Position numbers and translations under genes: made by a program
Notes under the pieces: generated by a model
What the model saw: the letters and a program-made list of their open reading frames with translations, nothing else
Databases searched by the model: none
What the model was told of the DNA's origin: nothing
In this document: piece by piece, positions 30,705-46,199 of the stretch
Layout: each line of letters starts with the position of its first letter
Position numbering within the stretch: the stretch's first letter is position 1
Source: Parelaphostrongylus tenuis
Taxonomy: Eukaryota > Nematoda > Chromadorea > Rhabditida > Metastrongylidae
Direction of reading: 5' to 3'
Assembly: GCA_019055375.1 (NCBI GenBank)
Contig: JAHQIW010000787.1
Coordinates: forward strand, 46,444-110,443
Length of the DNA: 64,000 bases

Positions 30705-32330
30705 ATTTCGATTGTCCCACCACGCCCGCCTCTGCTACCGCCGTCGCTTTGTTGAGTAGCCAGTAAATAACCTACCGAAAACAAAAAACTCTATCTTATT
30801 TACCCTACTAAACCATTAAGCACATCGCTAGAATCAGAAAACACCACGCTATCAGATGATTACGGATAGTTTGAAGAAAGCATTATCCGGAGGGTTCAAG
30901 GCTTGAACTAAAAGACCAAAGTGGATTAAAAGAGCTTTTTGAGAAGCAAGCCCCTTTTCAAGTTCTTTGAAACTTATGCCATAATTTTGAGTACTAGCAC
31001 TCTGAGGAAAGTGTTTTGTCCGCTGAAATATAAGCGAGACAAGCAAAAAAACATGTCGTTTTATGAAACTTGATGTTATTTTGAAGGTTACAGGGTTATG
31101 AAAGAGTGTTTTTGAAAAACCATCTACGTGGCGCTATAGCCTCAAGTCTCAACATTAGAATGGTTACTAACACCCGTGTGAAAATTTTGTCTCCAAAGAT
31201 TGGAATTGTCTTTTCATCTGTTCCCTCCCAATCAGAAAGAATCCAATAAACTGGGACACGTAGTTGTATGTAGTGGCATGTAAGTGGCAAAGGCTGACGA
31301 GACGAATAATGTTTATAGTAAGAGTTTATGAATTTATGAAAAAGCGGAAATTCGCAGAACGCTAGAAGAGATTCTTTTCTATAATCCTACCTAGATCCCA
31401 ACATCTAAGATACACTAATAATTCAATTTATTGAGTGTTATCGTTAAACTGATGTCGCAATCAACATGCATTATCCTTTTTTACCAAATACCCATGGTTT
31501 TTGATTTACAGTAGCTGTGACGGCTTTCGAGCGATGCAAGCAAGGACGATTATTTGAATCTTAGAGATCTATGTCGGAATTTCCTTTGTAGAACTTATTA
31601 CTGATGAATGAGCGCCAAAAACCTATGATTGCCTAGGCATTCAGCGCCTTGCTTCACTCATAAAAGCTGCAGATGCTCTAAAATTAGTTTGTGAAGTAAA
31701 CCGCAGTCTGCCCAAGTAATCAAAGGACACAAAGAATTTTTCAAAAACGAGAAAGGAAATCTCCTTATGTAACTAAAATTGCGCGCCACTTTGCGATTAG
31801 GGCTGCTCGCTACTATTTCTGTTGCCGTTTCCAACTGGTTAATAAAGGTAGTTCTATGCATGTCAAATCGATTTTCCATCAAATCCTAGGTTATTGAATA
31901 TTTTAGCTTCTTCACAAAACGATTTTTGACCGACTGGAAAGGCGAGCTGGTTAGTCTGGTGTATTGTCAAGCCAGTGGTCTTGTTCGCACTACTGAACGG
32001 TGCCTTTGATACTGCGTAGTACACTCTCTCAACGAGAACTGACATGACATATAATTTTAGAAACTTCTTAAAGCCTTTTCGATGTTTAGTATGTTAATCG
32101 TCCGCCTTATCAGAGCCACACGCTCCACCAGTCAAGCTTGAGTAACAGGAGGGAGCGGCGAACCACGTCGATATTATTTATTGCCTCAAAAATAGCCAAT
32201 CGAAAGATAGTATTTATAATTAACGACAGCTTCAAGGCATTAACTGAAAAATGGTCCAGGCAACATTCCACGTTTCTGGTCCTAACATGATTCTTTGTTC
32301 CGTACTCACCAGATGTGCCAGGTGAAGCGC
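30705..32330. other. no gene recognised
   Basis: No supported coding region or repeat. Short minus-strand frames (for example 31658-31882) have no recognised motif. Confidence 0.4.
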
Positions 32331-32334
32331 GTTA

Positions 32335-34930
32335 TTTGATGAGATGACGAGAGTGCTGAAATGTACGTAAGCCGCGGAGATGTGACAGGAACTTCCCATC
32401 GACACGGACACCCTTCTCGTCCCAATCGAGTGACTTCATTATGCTCTGTAGCGCTGTGGTGAACAGTTTTGGCAATATCGCATCGCCCTGTCGAACTCCT
32501 TCACCAATAGGAATGGTCAGAGGTCGCTTAAAGTGCAGTATTTTCGTGGTGCGGTTTCGATAGCAGTCTGGCAAAGTTCATATGTAGGACGGATTCACTC
32601 CTTGATCGACGATCAGTGACAGTATTGCATTCGTTTCGACGCTATAACACGCTTTTTCACAGTCGACAAATGTTAGGATTAGGGACAAATGGTATTCCCG
32701 ACAGACTTCAATGAACCGTGATACGGTTTGGATGTGGTCCATGCAGCAGAATTCTTCACATAGTCCTGCTAGTTCAACTGGCTGAGCCTCATCCAAAGTT
32801 GTTGATATGCACAGAAGTATAATATTCTAAGAGAGCTTGTAAAGCACACTCAGCAAGCCAACTGGGCAATTTTTACGAAGATCCCTTCAGTCACCCTTTT
32901 CATGGAGGATGACTGTGTGCGACGTCTTCCACTGGTCTGGAATCCTTTTTCTGAAGGCGGAAGGTCATATGTGTAGCGAATAATACATGTAGATTATGGC
33001 CTCCAGCTCTAAAAAAGTCGGCGATGATGTTATCAAGCCCAGAGCTGCGCCATTCTTCATGCCTTCTATCGCCGCACGTACTTCAGAGAGTAAAATCCTC
33101 GATAATTTTTGTCCAGTGTGGATTTCATGATCCGAGATGGGGATTGTGGAACGCTATAGGTTGGCGTAATTTTTCCGTTACCATGTCATGGAGGTATGTT
33201 ATAGCATTCCCATCTTTATTCATCAGGGCTGCTAGCGGAACACTATTTCTGCACGAGTTCCGACGGTATTTCTTTAGGCTAAATCTTTTTTGTGCTGCTC
33301 TCAACAGTTTCTTCTGCCTGTGCCTGTGAATATCCCCCTGCAGAGCTCTTCTGCAGCAAAAGTTTCTTATCACTCGAACTAAGTGTGTTACATCAGGATC
33401 AAGCCTCAGTTTTCTTCTCTTTTCCAGCATCTCCTTAGTGGTAGTGGAGATGCGGTATAAATGCGGTATTGTTGGAGTAATTAAAGCGAACTCGGCGCAA
33501 CTTTTGAGTCCTTTGACAATCAGCTCGTAGTTCTCGGTCGGATCTTTCTTTATCTGCCAGTCATGATTGGATAGGATCTCATTTTGAATGTCTTCGCAGT
33601 AGACAGCTTGCCAATTTCTTCCCGATGGATGACATGACTTCTTTTCCATAGTACGACTGTATCGAATCCTTGCGCGAAGAAGGCGAAGATCGGGCCCAGT
33701 GTCAAATGATGGCACTACGGATGTCTCAAGTAGACACCATCTTCTGTTGGTGAGTATATGTTCGATCACCGCATGTGCCGTGCCTTTAGGTGATTCCCAT
33801 GTCCAGCGGTGGTGTTGTTTCTTCAGGAAAATTGAATTTCCGTGGAAAAGACGTGCTGCATACAGGAGTTTTGTAAAACGGTTCCCGCTCTGATTTCTTT
33901 CTCCTAATCCGAACTTTCCAATCTTACAATCGCTCCCGTTTGCCCTCCCTATTCTGGCACTGAAGTTATCAACAATAAATTTGTAGTATGACTTGTCATT
34001 GAGGAAACCTTCCTCCACCTGATAGTAAAACGCATACAGTTCGTGTTTATCAGCTGAGTCGGTCGGCGCGTAGCAGTTGATGATACTGATGTTTCTGCTG
34101 CGCTTTAGCTGGATTCAAAGGATAGCTAAGCGATGGGAAAGGATTTTGTGAGAATCGACGAGATAGATTAAGGAGGGGTGAAAGACAAAGCCTACGCCGC
34201 CGACATTTGACGGGGATTTTTCTCTTCGAGTTATAAGCGTCCAGTCGTTGATTGACTTATGTCGACCTTCTTGATTTTCGTTTCTTATACGGCAATTGCA
34301 TAATATTTTATGCGATGATCTGCGTCAAGAAATGCTTGATTATCGGCGTCAGTGGAGACCGTTCTTGCATTGTACGCGCAGAGTATAGAACAGCCTTGTT
34401 TTGTTTGAGTGTTCAACCAGATCGGTTCCAAAGACGTCCCTTGTATCCCGTGTTTTTTTAGCCTCCCACTGGTCGTCCCACCGTCTGACGCCATAGTTGG
34501 GAGAACCCAGTGGGTACTGAGGCTGGTCTTTTGCTGGTTGTGCAGATTGGCTCCCTTGGATTCCTGACTTTACCTTTCAAAGGCTATTTCAGGTCTTCGC
34601 GGCGATGTTTCCAAGGAATTGGCTTTCTGTGGCAGATTCTTAGTTGGAGTTCCTGCCAGCTGATTCGGCGATGGTGTTAAACCCGAAATCAAAGAATAAA
34701 AGTAGGAATCAAAAAGTCAACCGACCGCTCAAGGACATTGTAGAAGCCAAACGGATCAAATTGGCGGCTAGTGGGCGTTCTTTGCTCTAAGAAAGGCTTT
34801 TGCTAGAGATTTTCATTTGATTACGATGGTGTCTCCTCCGGACCCCAATTTCTCAAATAAATTCCCATACTCTCACTGAGGGGCCTCAACCACAAAATTC
34901 CCGCCGCAACGCGGCAGACCGTGACGTTAT
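32335..34930 (-). pseudogene. RTE-type retrotransposon copy E, 3'-truncated
   Basis: From its 5' side (right) the copy shows a leader to about 34930, then the endonuclease start with YNARTVS at about 34380. An unusually long open stretch follows (34018-33125, 297 codons) with HHRWTWESPKG, the GPDLRLLRARIR block equivalent to SDHR, and the linker TTTKEMLEKRRKL. RT pieces come next: AGLCEEFCCMDHIQTVSRFIEV, then a motif A region with CGH-type decay (FVDCEKACYSVETNA), and EGVRQGDAILPKLFTTALQ (motif B). The element stops near 32335, before FADD motif C. Loss of the 3' side is unusual, because these elements normally lose the 5' side. It is the same subfamily as copy F. Confidence 0.8.
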
Positions 34931-34934
34931 AGGT

Positions 34935-36045
34935 GCCACTTGAGAGTCAAGGGGCTTGCCTTTTGGACACGATGTGTATCCAAAGATATACATTGTTTGT
35001 CCGGAGGTCATTTTCGCTGGAAAAAATCTCTTCCTCAAACTTCTGGCGATTAATCGAAAGCCTGAGTCTCGGCAATTTCAATAATGTGTCTATATTATTG
35101 TGCTGCAGAAGCGAACATAATATTGAGTTTCATATTCGATTCGCTTTGTTCTGAAGCTTCTGGATGGCTTTTCGTTGGAGCTTCGGAAGACATGCGGTGA
35201 ATTAAATGTGGAAAAAAGCCACTAGTTTTTTTCAGAATGAAAAAAAAACTCGATAATTGCGCGGCGACTGCGCATCATGCAGCGCAATTGATCAAGTGCC
35301 CTCCCCAAAGAGCTAATATCTAATGTTCAACTTTTATATACTTCTAACAGCCTTTGATGACACGTTAAAAACAACATTCAATAGCATACTTGGGTATGAG
35401 TAAACTTTCGAACTTCAGGTAAGCTTCAAATCAGTAATTATTCTTTCTGGAGACTCGCATTACCACTATAGCACTAAAATCCTTATTTTGCCTTTCTCTC
35501 AAAAAATTTCAACTTTTCTCCTGCTCTCAGTGTTTTCTCTTGTGTTTGACATCACAATCGCAATGCGAAAAGCAAGAATATCCAAAAATCAGAAATCATT
35601 TATTGCAAGTTTGGCTATAGCTTGAATTGAAGATGATTCAATGACAATTTGTGCTCATTGTGATAACCCAATTTCCCGACAGCACCTATAGAACTGAAAC
35701 ATTGTTGAGGGAAGATAAAACATGAGCCTTGGTGATCCAGCGAATAACACGTGGCCCTCCTGAAAAGGTTAGAGCTCGGAGCCCACATGGGATTCTGAGT
35801 TCCACTGGTATCTCGATATTTTTGTCTTCACATTTACCAATGGGTGACTAAGTGTCAACGTGCATCGTCGATATATTAAAATTGACATCGCGAATGCTTG
35901 CATTCTCTGAAAAAAGATCTACATAGGTCTGCTGCCACAGTAATTTGATCTAAGCTCTTTAGTCATCTAGAATAATTAATATCTGTTGATGCACTCGTGC
36001 GATACGTGATTTGTGTTAGTTATTATATTGCCATTGATCCCTAAC
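34935..36045. other. no gene recognised
   Basis: Short frames only. No motif or repeat structure could be supported. Confidence 0.4.
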
Positions 36046-36049
36046 ATCG

Positions 36050-36434
36050 ACTATTTTCAAAACCTCGCAGTAAACTTTCAAAATAATTCCCAAAAAAGGC
36101 GTACTTAAAGCCTAGGTGCGGCTGGTACGCCAGGGCCAAACACCGCTGTTTCGGAGATTTCGGCCTCCTCGTCAATGACCCCCGCCCCGCATTAAGACCT
36201 GCATGGATCAATTTTGTTCTACCAGCCCAGATCCATCGACTGAGAAGTGGTGATGGACCAGTGTCATTGTACACTACGCCATCACCACAAACGCCTCCCT
36301 CCTTGCTATAATGCAGGGCTTAATGTGGGCGGAGGTCGCTGACGAGGAGGCCGAGACGTCCGAAACACCGGTGTAGGGCCCTGGCGTACCAGTCTCGCTA
36401 AGGCTTTGAGCATACTTTTTTTTGGAATTATAAT
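36050..36434. repeat. foldback element FB-1 (MITE-like), well preserved
   Basis: Left arm 36081-36196 and right arm 36319-36434 are inverted copies of about 116 bp. They share AAAGCCT, CTGGTACGCCAGGGCC, TGTTTCGGA, TCGGCCTCCTCGTCA and CATTAAG. The spacer of about 120 bp is itself partly self-complementary (GTGATGG with CCATCAC). The left side extends further to a TTTTCAAAACCTCGC word that is also found in the 30.2-kb copy. No coding capacity is present. It resembles a non-autonomous DNA transposon of the foldback or MITE kind. Confidence 0.75.
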
Positions 36435-36439
36435 GTCAT

Positions 36440-37285
36440 TCTGCAGAACTTTTCTTCACAATCCTCTTCCTCTCCATAACCCTCCATAATGAATATGTTT
36501 GATGCATACTCAATGTCACGTAGGTCCTCAACCAGACTATGCATATCTCACGCAAGCCTTCCATATATCCACCTTCCATATTGTGCTGCCAACTTCTATA
36601 TCGAACTCCACACATTATGTCACGTCACCATTCCGCGACATAATTGTTTTTTTCTCGGAATACATAATCGTTCAGCTCTCACCCATCACTCCCCTCTTAT
36701 TGACTTACCGCTTGATCAAGAATCACTAAGCCTTTCATTGTAGATAAAGGCAAAACACTGATTTGATTTATCGTCAGGCTGCAGGAACGCATCGTATAGT
36801 CGCATATGTTTATCCCTTTATAATGTCTGATGAAGTCAATTATATTGCGGAATTTCGCGGAACTAGTCAACGTCTAAACGCTTTGTTTCTCTGTGTATCG
36901 CTGTGGTGACTATTCAATCTTTACACGCACTGGTTCGGAAATCGCTCTTTGCTAATAAAAGCTCTCAACTCTGTGAAGTCAAAAATTTGGTGACAGACTT
37001 GTGTTGCGATGAATTAATATATTATCCACATTCTCGTCTCGAAACACACACAGCACGATATGCTTACGATTCCAGGTAGAGGCATGGTTGGGGCACAAAC
37101 CTTTGACGAAGTTCGTGAAGAAGAGAAAGTCTTAAGCAGCAGCCGAAGCCATATACATGTGTCGTAAACGTTTAGTGACTAGTGAGTAGGGAAGGCACGA
37201 CAAAGTGCAGAAAATGCTTTGGTCAACACTTCAGTACCATTCACAAGTGATGTTTATGTCAAGAAATCTTCTATTTTTATCTGTC
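36440..37285. other. no gene recognised
   Basis: Two overlapping plus-strand frames (36489-36743) have no recognised motif. The rest is featureless. Confidence 0.35.
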
Positions 37286-37289
37286 ACGT

Positions 37290-38488
37290 GCAGCAGTAAC
37301 TCAATAGATCGTTTGGGATAGAGAATTCGTTGAGAAGTTATATACTGCTCGGACGGTCTTTGTGAAGAATCCCAACCATCAGGTTGATGGCGTTTCCTCC
37401 TGTACGTTTGATATACCGCTTGATCTAACTGTGTACAGCTCTCACCCTTGTGTTGTCCGTTAATATGTTTTAGGTGTCCCGGTCCATCCTTTTACCTATA
37501 AAAATGGCGTCTAGAACGATGTTTTGACTCACACCGCCGTTGACGCAAGTAAGAACATACTATCCTTATCTCATTTACGAGGTACGAAACACTCCTAGCA
37601 CTGGACCTTTCCATTGTCTATTTAACAACGCCCAATGCATTCATTCTGCTCACCTAGCATCAGGTTTGTGGTGCATATGCCGAAACATAAAGGAGTCTCT
37701 CAGTTGAATAGTGAGCATCAAGTTGAGTGCTTATTGAACTTTGAGCTAACACCGATGATGCTCTCAAAAACTTTACCACACTGGTCCCATTTTTCTCCAC
37801 AATGGAAGCTGCGCCCTTTATCGTATATCTGTCGTATTCACTTTCTCACCTAGACAATGTTAATGGGGTATTTGAAGGCGTTCACTCCATCGAACTTGAA
37901 GAACGCGCTTGAAATTATCCCGTTCATCATGAACCATTACTACGCAGTTATTAATGCTTGATTTTGTGAAAACCATCACATTGACAAAGCTATGGTTATA
38001 AGATCTCATGGACGTCGACATTCACTTTCATGTTGTTTCATTCCAACGTTTCATAATGTTCTGGAAAGTAAAAGCAAATCAATGTGGCTCAATGGGCATT
38101 GATTTGTTTACACCCTTCATTTTACATTAATAGTAGATTATTGAAAGCAAAATAGTGATATTTTAGCTGGTTGATTCCCCACATAGCTCATGGAAAAACT
38201 TTTATACGCCTCAAAATTAACGTACAGGCTCTCCTGAACCTCTAAGCTTGCTTCTGCTCTGATCAGCCTAAAACATTTTTCTAACGGCCAGTAAAGCGTC
38301 GAGAGTCAAAGTGAAACTGAGATCGAGCATCCACATCTACTCTGGCGATAGTTCAGTGAATCTGTCAACGTTTGAACATATCATGTAGTAGTGAATACTT
38401 TTTCATACCCTGCCTGTTCACACAGCTCTTCTACATCGTCTATCTAGCCAATCTTGTTCAGGATAAGCTTGAGCGAAGTGTTTATGGA
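37290..38488 (-). pseudogene. RTE-type retrotransposon copy D, heavily decayed
   Basis: The plus-strand text follows the 3' two thirds of copy C. The GTGAAGAA..CGGAC region is near 37360. The GAGGTACGAAACACTCCTAG region (C-terminal domain) is at about 37580-37610. The CCCTGCCTGTTCACACAGC region (RT) is at about 38408-38427, with CAATCTTGTTCAGGATAAGC after it. The 5' side is cut off where the A/T satellite begins at about 38490. No open coding stretch survives. Confidence 0.6.
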
Positions 38489-38489
38489 A

Positions 38490-41400
38490 GCGTAATATAA
38501 TACGATATAATATGATACAACATACGTAATACGAGATAATGATAATATAACAATAATATAATATCACATTATCTAATATAATATGATATATATAATATAA
38601 TGTAATTGTTATCTCATCCATAAATAATATATACAATATAATAGAGCACAATTATATATGATATAATATATATAATGTATTATAATGCAATCAATATATT
38701 ATAATATGATATAACTGTAGATAGATAAGTATATGAGATATAATATAATATAATATAATATAATCTCTATAATATTTAATTACACACAAGATGATAATAT
38801 AATATAATATAATATAATATTAATAATAATATAATAATATATATAATATAAATTAATAAATATAATATAATATAATATAATATATATAATATAATATAAT
38901 AAAATATATATAATATAAATAATATAATATAATATAATATAATAAATATTATAATATAAATATAATATATATATAATATATAATATAAATAATATATAAA
39001 TATATTATAAATATAAATAATATAATATAATATAATATAATATAATATTAAAATATAATATAATATAATATATATAATTATAATATAATATAATATAATA
39101 TTAATATAAAATATAATATAATATAATATATATATAATATAAATAATATATAATATAATAATATAAAAATATATATAATATAATATAATATAATATAATA
39201 TAATATATATAATATAAATAATATAATATAATATAAAATATATAATATATATAATAATATAATATAATAAATATAATAATAATATAATATATATAATAAT
39301 TATAATATATATAATATAATATAATATAATATAATATAATAAAATATATATAATATAATATATAATATATATAAAATAATATATAAAAATATAATATATA
39401 TAATATAATAAATATAAATAATAATATAATATAATATAATAATATAAATATGATATAATATATATAATAATAAATAATATAATATAATATTAATATAATA
39501 AATAAATTAATAAATAATATAATATAATATATAATTATAAAATAGAATATAAATAATATAATATATATATAAATATAATATAAATAATAATATTATAATA
39601 ATATATAATATATATAATATATATATAAATAATATATAAATAATAATATATATATAATTATATATTATATTAAATATAAATAATATAATTATTAATATAA
39701 ATATATATAAATATAATATATAAATTTAATAAATATATATAATAATATATAAAATATAATAATTATATAATATATATATATATAATATAATATAATATAA
39801 ATAAAATAATAATATAATAATAATTAAAAAATAATATAATATATATAATATAAATAATATAATATAAATAAATATATAAATATAATATATATATAAAATA
39901 ATAAAATATAAATATAATATAAAAAAATATATATAATATAATATAATAATAAAATAAATAATATAATATATAATAAATATATAATATAATTAATAAATAA
40001 ATAATAATATATAATATAAAATATAAAATAATAAATATATAATATATTAAATATTAATATATATAATATAATAAATATAATATATATAATATAATATAAT
40101 AATAATATAATATAAATATAATATAATAAATATAATTATATATAATATAATAATATAAATATAGTATAAATAATATAATATATATATAATATAATATTAA
40201 AAAATATAATAATATAATATTAATAAATATAATATAATATAATATAATATAATATAAAATAATATATAAAATATAATATATATATAAATAATATTATATA
40301 ATATAATAAATATAATTTATAATATAATATATATAAATAAATATAAATATATATAAATATAATATAATATATATAATATAAATAATATAAAATAAATAAT
40401 ATAATTAATATAATATAATATAAATAATAAATATTAATATATATAAATAATATAATAAATATAATAATATAATATAAAAATATAATAATAATATAATATT
40501 AAATAATATAATTATAAATATAATAAATAAAATAATATAATATATAATAAATTAATATAATAAAATATATAATATATAAATAATATAAATAAATAATATA
40601 AATATAATATAAATAATATAAATATATAAAATAATATATATAATATAAATAATATAATATAATATATATAATAAATATATATAATATAATATATAAATAA
40701 ATATAATTATATAAATAATATAATATAATATAATATTATATAAAATAAAATAATATAATAAATATAATATAAATAATATAATATAATAAAATATAAATAA
40801 AAATATATAATAATATAAATAATATAATATAATAAATATAATATAAAAATAAATAAATATAATATAATATAATATAATATATAATAATATAATAATATAT
40901 AAAAATAAAAATAATAATAAAATAATAATATAAATATAATATAATATATATATAAATAATATATAATATAAATAAATATAATAATAATAATAAATATATA
41001 ATAATTTATAATATATAAAAAAAATATAATATAAAATATAAATATATATAATATAAATAATATTAAATATAAAATATAATAATATAATATAATAAATATA
41101 TATATAATATAATATATTAATAATATATAAATATAATATAATATAATAAATATAATATAATATAATATAAATAAATAATAAATATAATATAATATATAAT
41201 ATAATATAAATAATAATATAAAATATAATAAATATATAATATAATAAATATAATATAATATAATAAATATAAAAATAATATATATAAAATATAATATAAT
41301 AAAATAATATAATATAAATAATAATAATATAATATTATAAATATAATAATAATATAATATAATAAATATAATATAAATAATAAATATTAAAATATAATAT

Positions 41401-44400
41401 AATATTAATATAATAAGATAATATAATAATAATAATATTATGAAATAATATAAATATAATATAATATAATAAATAAAATATATAAATATAATATAAGATA
41501 ATAAAATATAATATATTATAATATATAATAATATAATATAATAAAATAAATATATATAATATAATAATATAAATATAATATAATATAATAAAATATATAA
41601 TAATATAAATAAATATAATATAATATAAATATATAAATATATAATATATAATATATATAATAATATAATATATAATATAATAAATAATAAATATATATAA
41701 TATAAATTATATAATATATAAATATAATATAATATAATATAATATAAAATAATAATATATAATATAAATATATAATAAATATATAATATAATATTAATAT
41801 AATATATAAATATATATAATAATAATATAATATAATATAAATATATAAATAAATATAAATATAATATTAATATAAATAATAATATATAAATAATATAATA
41901 TAAATATATAATAATATATAAATAATATATATATAATATAATAATATATAAATAATATATATAATAAAATATAATATATAATAATAAATTATAATATAAT
42001 ATATAATATATATATAATATATATAAATAATATAATAATATAAATAATATAATATATATAATAATAATATTAAATAAATATATAATAATATAATATAATA
42101 TAATATATATTAAATATAAATATAAATAATATTAAAAAATATATATATAAATAATATAATTATAATAAATAATAATATATAATATAATATAATATAATAA
42201 ATAATTATAATAATAATATAAATATATATAATATATATAATAAAATAATAATAATATAATAAAATAATATATATAATATAATATTAATAATATAAATATA
42301 TATAATATATAAATAATAAAATATAATATATATAAATAATATAATATAATAATAATAATATAATATAAATAATATAATATAATAAAAATATAAATATAAT
42401 ATATATAATAATAATATAATATAAATAATATAAATATAATAAATAAATATTAAATAATAATTAATATTATATATAATAATATAATATAAATATAAATAAT
42501 ATAATATAATAAATATAATATATATTATAAATATAAATAATATAATATAATATAATTAAATATAATAATATAATAAATATAATATAAATATAATATTAAT
42601 ATAATATATATATAATATAAATAATATAATATATATATAAATATATAAATAATATAATATAATATTATAATATAAATATATAATATAAATAATATAATAT
42701 AATATAAATAATATAAATAATATAATATATAAATATAATATAATATAATATAATAATAATATAATATAATTATAATAAATATATAATAATAATAAATAAT
42801 ATAATATAATATTAATAAATATAAATAAATATAAATATATATAAATAATATAATATAATATAATATATATAATATAATATTAATAAATATAATATAATAT
42901 AATATAAATATATATAATATAATATATATAAATATAATAATATATAATAATATTAATATAAATAATATATATAAATATTAATATATAATATATATAATAT
43001 AAATAATATAATATATATAATATATATATAATAAATATATTATAATAATAAATATAAATAATATAATATAATAATATTAATAATAAATATAAATATAAAT
43101 AATATTATATAATAAAATAAATAATAATATAATATATATAATATTAATATAATATTATAATATATAATTAAATAAATATAATAATAAAATATATAATATT
43201 ATATAAATAATAAATAATAATAAATATATATAATATTATAAATAAATATAAATATAAAAATATAATAAATATAATATTAAATATATAATAATATAATATA
43301 AAATAATATATATAAATAATATATATAAATAAAATATATAATATTAATATAATATAATAAATATAATATAATAAATATAATATAATAAATATATATAATA
43401 TATAAATATAATAATAATTATAATATATAATTAATATATAAATATATAAAATAAATAATATATTAATATATATATATTAATATAATAATATATATAATAA
43501 ATATAATATAAATAATATAAATAAATATAAATAAATATAAATATAATAATAAATATAAATATAATATATATTAATAATAATATAATATAAATAATATAAT
43601 ATATAAAATAATTAATAAATATATATAATAAATATAATATAAATATAATATATATAAAATAATAAATTAATATAATATAATATATATAATAAAATAATAT
43701 AATATAATAATATAATAAATATAATAAATAATATTAATATAATATAATAAAATATAATATATAAATATAATATAATATATAATAATATAATATATAAATA
43801 TAATATAATATATATAATAAATAAATATAATATAATAAATTATAAATATATATAAATATAATATAATATATAAATATATATAATAAATAATATAAATATA
43901 TATAAATATAATATAATAATAATTAATATAAATATAAATATAAAATTAATAATATAATATAATATATAAATATAATAATATAAATAATATATAATATATA
44001 TATATTAAATATAAATATATATAATAATTATAATATAATATAATATAATATAATATAAAATATATAATAATTAAATATAATAATATATATAATATAATAA
44101 TATATAAATAATATATAATAAATAATATAAATAATATATAATATAAAATAATATAAATAATATAAAATATAATATAATATATTATAATATAATATAATAA
44201 TAATTAAATAATATATATAATATTAATATAATATATAATATATTATAATTATAATATAATATAAATAATATATAATATAAATAATATAATAAATATAAAT
44301 TAATATAATATAAATAAAATATAATATAAATAATATAATATATAATATAATATATATATAATTATAATATATAAATATATATAATATTAATATAATATAA

Positions 44401-46195
44401 TAATAATATAATATATATAATATAATATTAATATAATATAATATAAATATAATATATAATATAAATAATATAAAATATTATAATAATATAATAAATATAA
44501 TATAATTATAAATATATATAATAATTAATAATATAATTAATAAATAATATAAATATAATATTATAATATAATTAATATATAAATTATATATATAATATTA
44601 TATATTAATATATAATATAAAATATAATATAATAATATAATAAATAAAATTATATAATATTATAATATAATATATAATTAAATTAATAATATAATATATA
44701 ATATAATAAATATTAAATATATTATATATTAAATAATTATTAATATAATAAATATAATATAATAATAATATAATATTATAATATAATATAAATATAATAT
44801 TATATAATATAATATAATATTAATAATAAAAATTATATAATTATATAAATTAATTATATATATATAAATAAATTATATAAATTAATTATAATATAATATA
44901 TATAATATAATATTAATATAATATATTATAATAAATAATATATATAATTAATATAATAATTATTAAATATAATATAATAAATTATATATATAATATAATA
45001 TAATATAATATTTAATATAATATATAAAAAATATAAATATATAAATATATTTATAATATAATATAATATAAATATTAATATATATAATTATAATAATAAA
45101 TAATATATAATATAATATATAAATATTAATATATATAATATTAATATAAATATATATTAAATAATATTATAATAATAAATTATAATATAATAAAAAATAT
45201 TAATATAATTATAAATAAATATATTAATATATATATAATAAATAATATAAAATTAATAAAATATAATATAATATAATATAATATAATATAAATATAATTA
45301 TATTAATATAATATAATAAATATAATATAATATTAAATAATATAATAATAATATATAATAATATATATATAATTAAATATTATAATATAATATAATATAA
45401 TATTAATATAATATAATATAATATAAATAATATATAATATAATAAATATAATTAATAAATAATATTAATATAAATAATATAATATAATATAATTATAATA
45501 TTAATAATAATTATAATATATTACAATATATATATATATAATTATAATATAATAAATATAATTATAATATTAATATAAATATATATTAATATAAATATTA
45601 ATTATAAATAATATAAAATAATATATAAATATAATATTAATCATAATATAAATAATATATAAATATAATTAAAATATTATATAATATAATATAATTAATA
45701 TATATTAAATATTAAATAATAATAATATATATAATATATTATAATATAATATAATATAATATAATATAATTCTAATTAATAAATATAATAATATAATATT
45801 ATATATAATTATATATATATTATATTATATAATATAAATATATAATAATATATTAATATAATATAATATATATATATTAATATAATATATATATAATAAT
45901 ATATAATAATATAATTATATATAATATAAATATATATATAATATAATACATATAATATATAAATTTAATAAATATATTATATATAAATAATTAAATATAA
46001 TATAATAAATAATTATATAATATAATATATAACATTATTATAATTAATATAATAAAATATAATATAATATAAATATAATATAATATAATATAATATTATA
46101 TAATATAATATAAATATAATAATAAAATATATATAATATTAATATTAATATAAATATTTAATTTATAAAAAATATATATAATATAACGTAATGTA
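38490..46195. repeat. A/T satellite, about 7.7 kb
   Basis: The tract is almost entirely short units such as AATAT, ATAAT and TATATAA. From about 38795 to 46184 only a handful of G or C bases occur. The two edges hold diverged units with G and C (for example TAATACGATATAATATGATA at the left, ATAACGTAATGTAACG at the right), which suggests older units at the borders and homogenised units inside. The plus strand is richer in A than T, and T runs longer than three are rare. TAA and TAT words fill all frames, so no gene can be present. Collapse or slippage errors in assembly are likely to affect its length. Confidence 0.95.
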
Positions 46196-46199
46196 ACGC

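Noticed and set aside
33699..33893. Plus-strand frame within copy E
   Set aside because: Antisense shadow of the longer minus-strand RTE frame.
38418..38651. Minus-strand frame running into the A/T satellite
   Set aside because: Its residues (Y, I, L runs) reflect only the A/T repeat composition.
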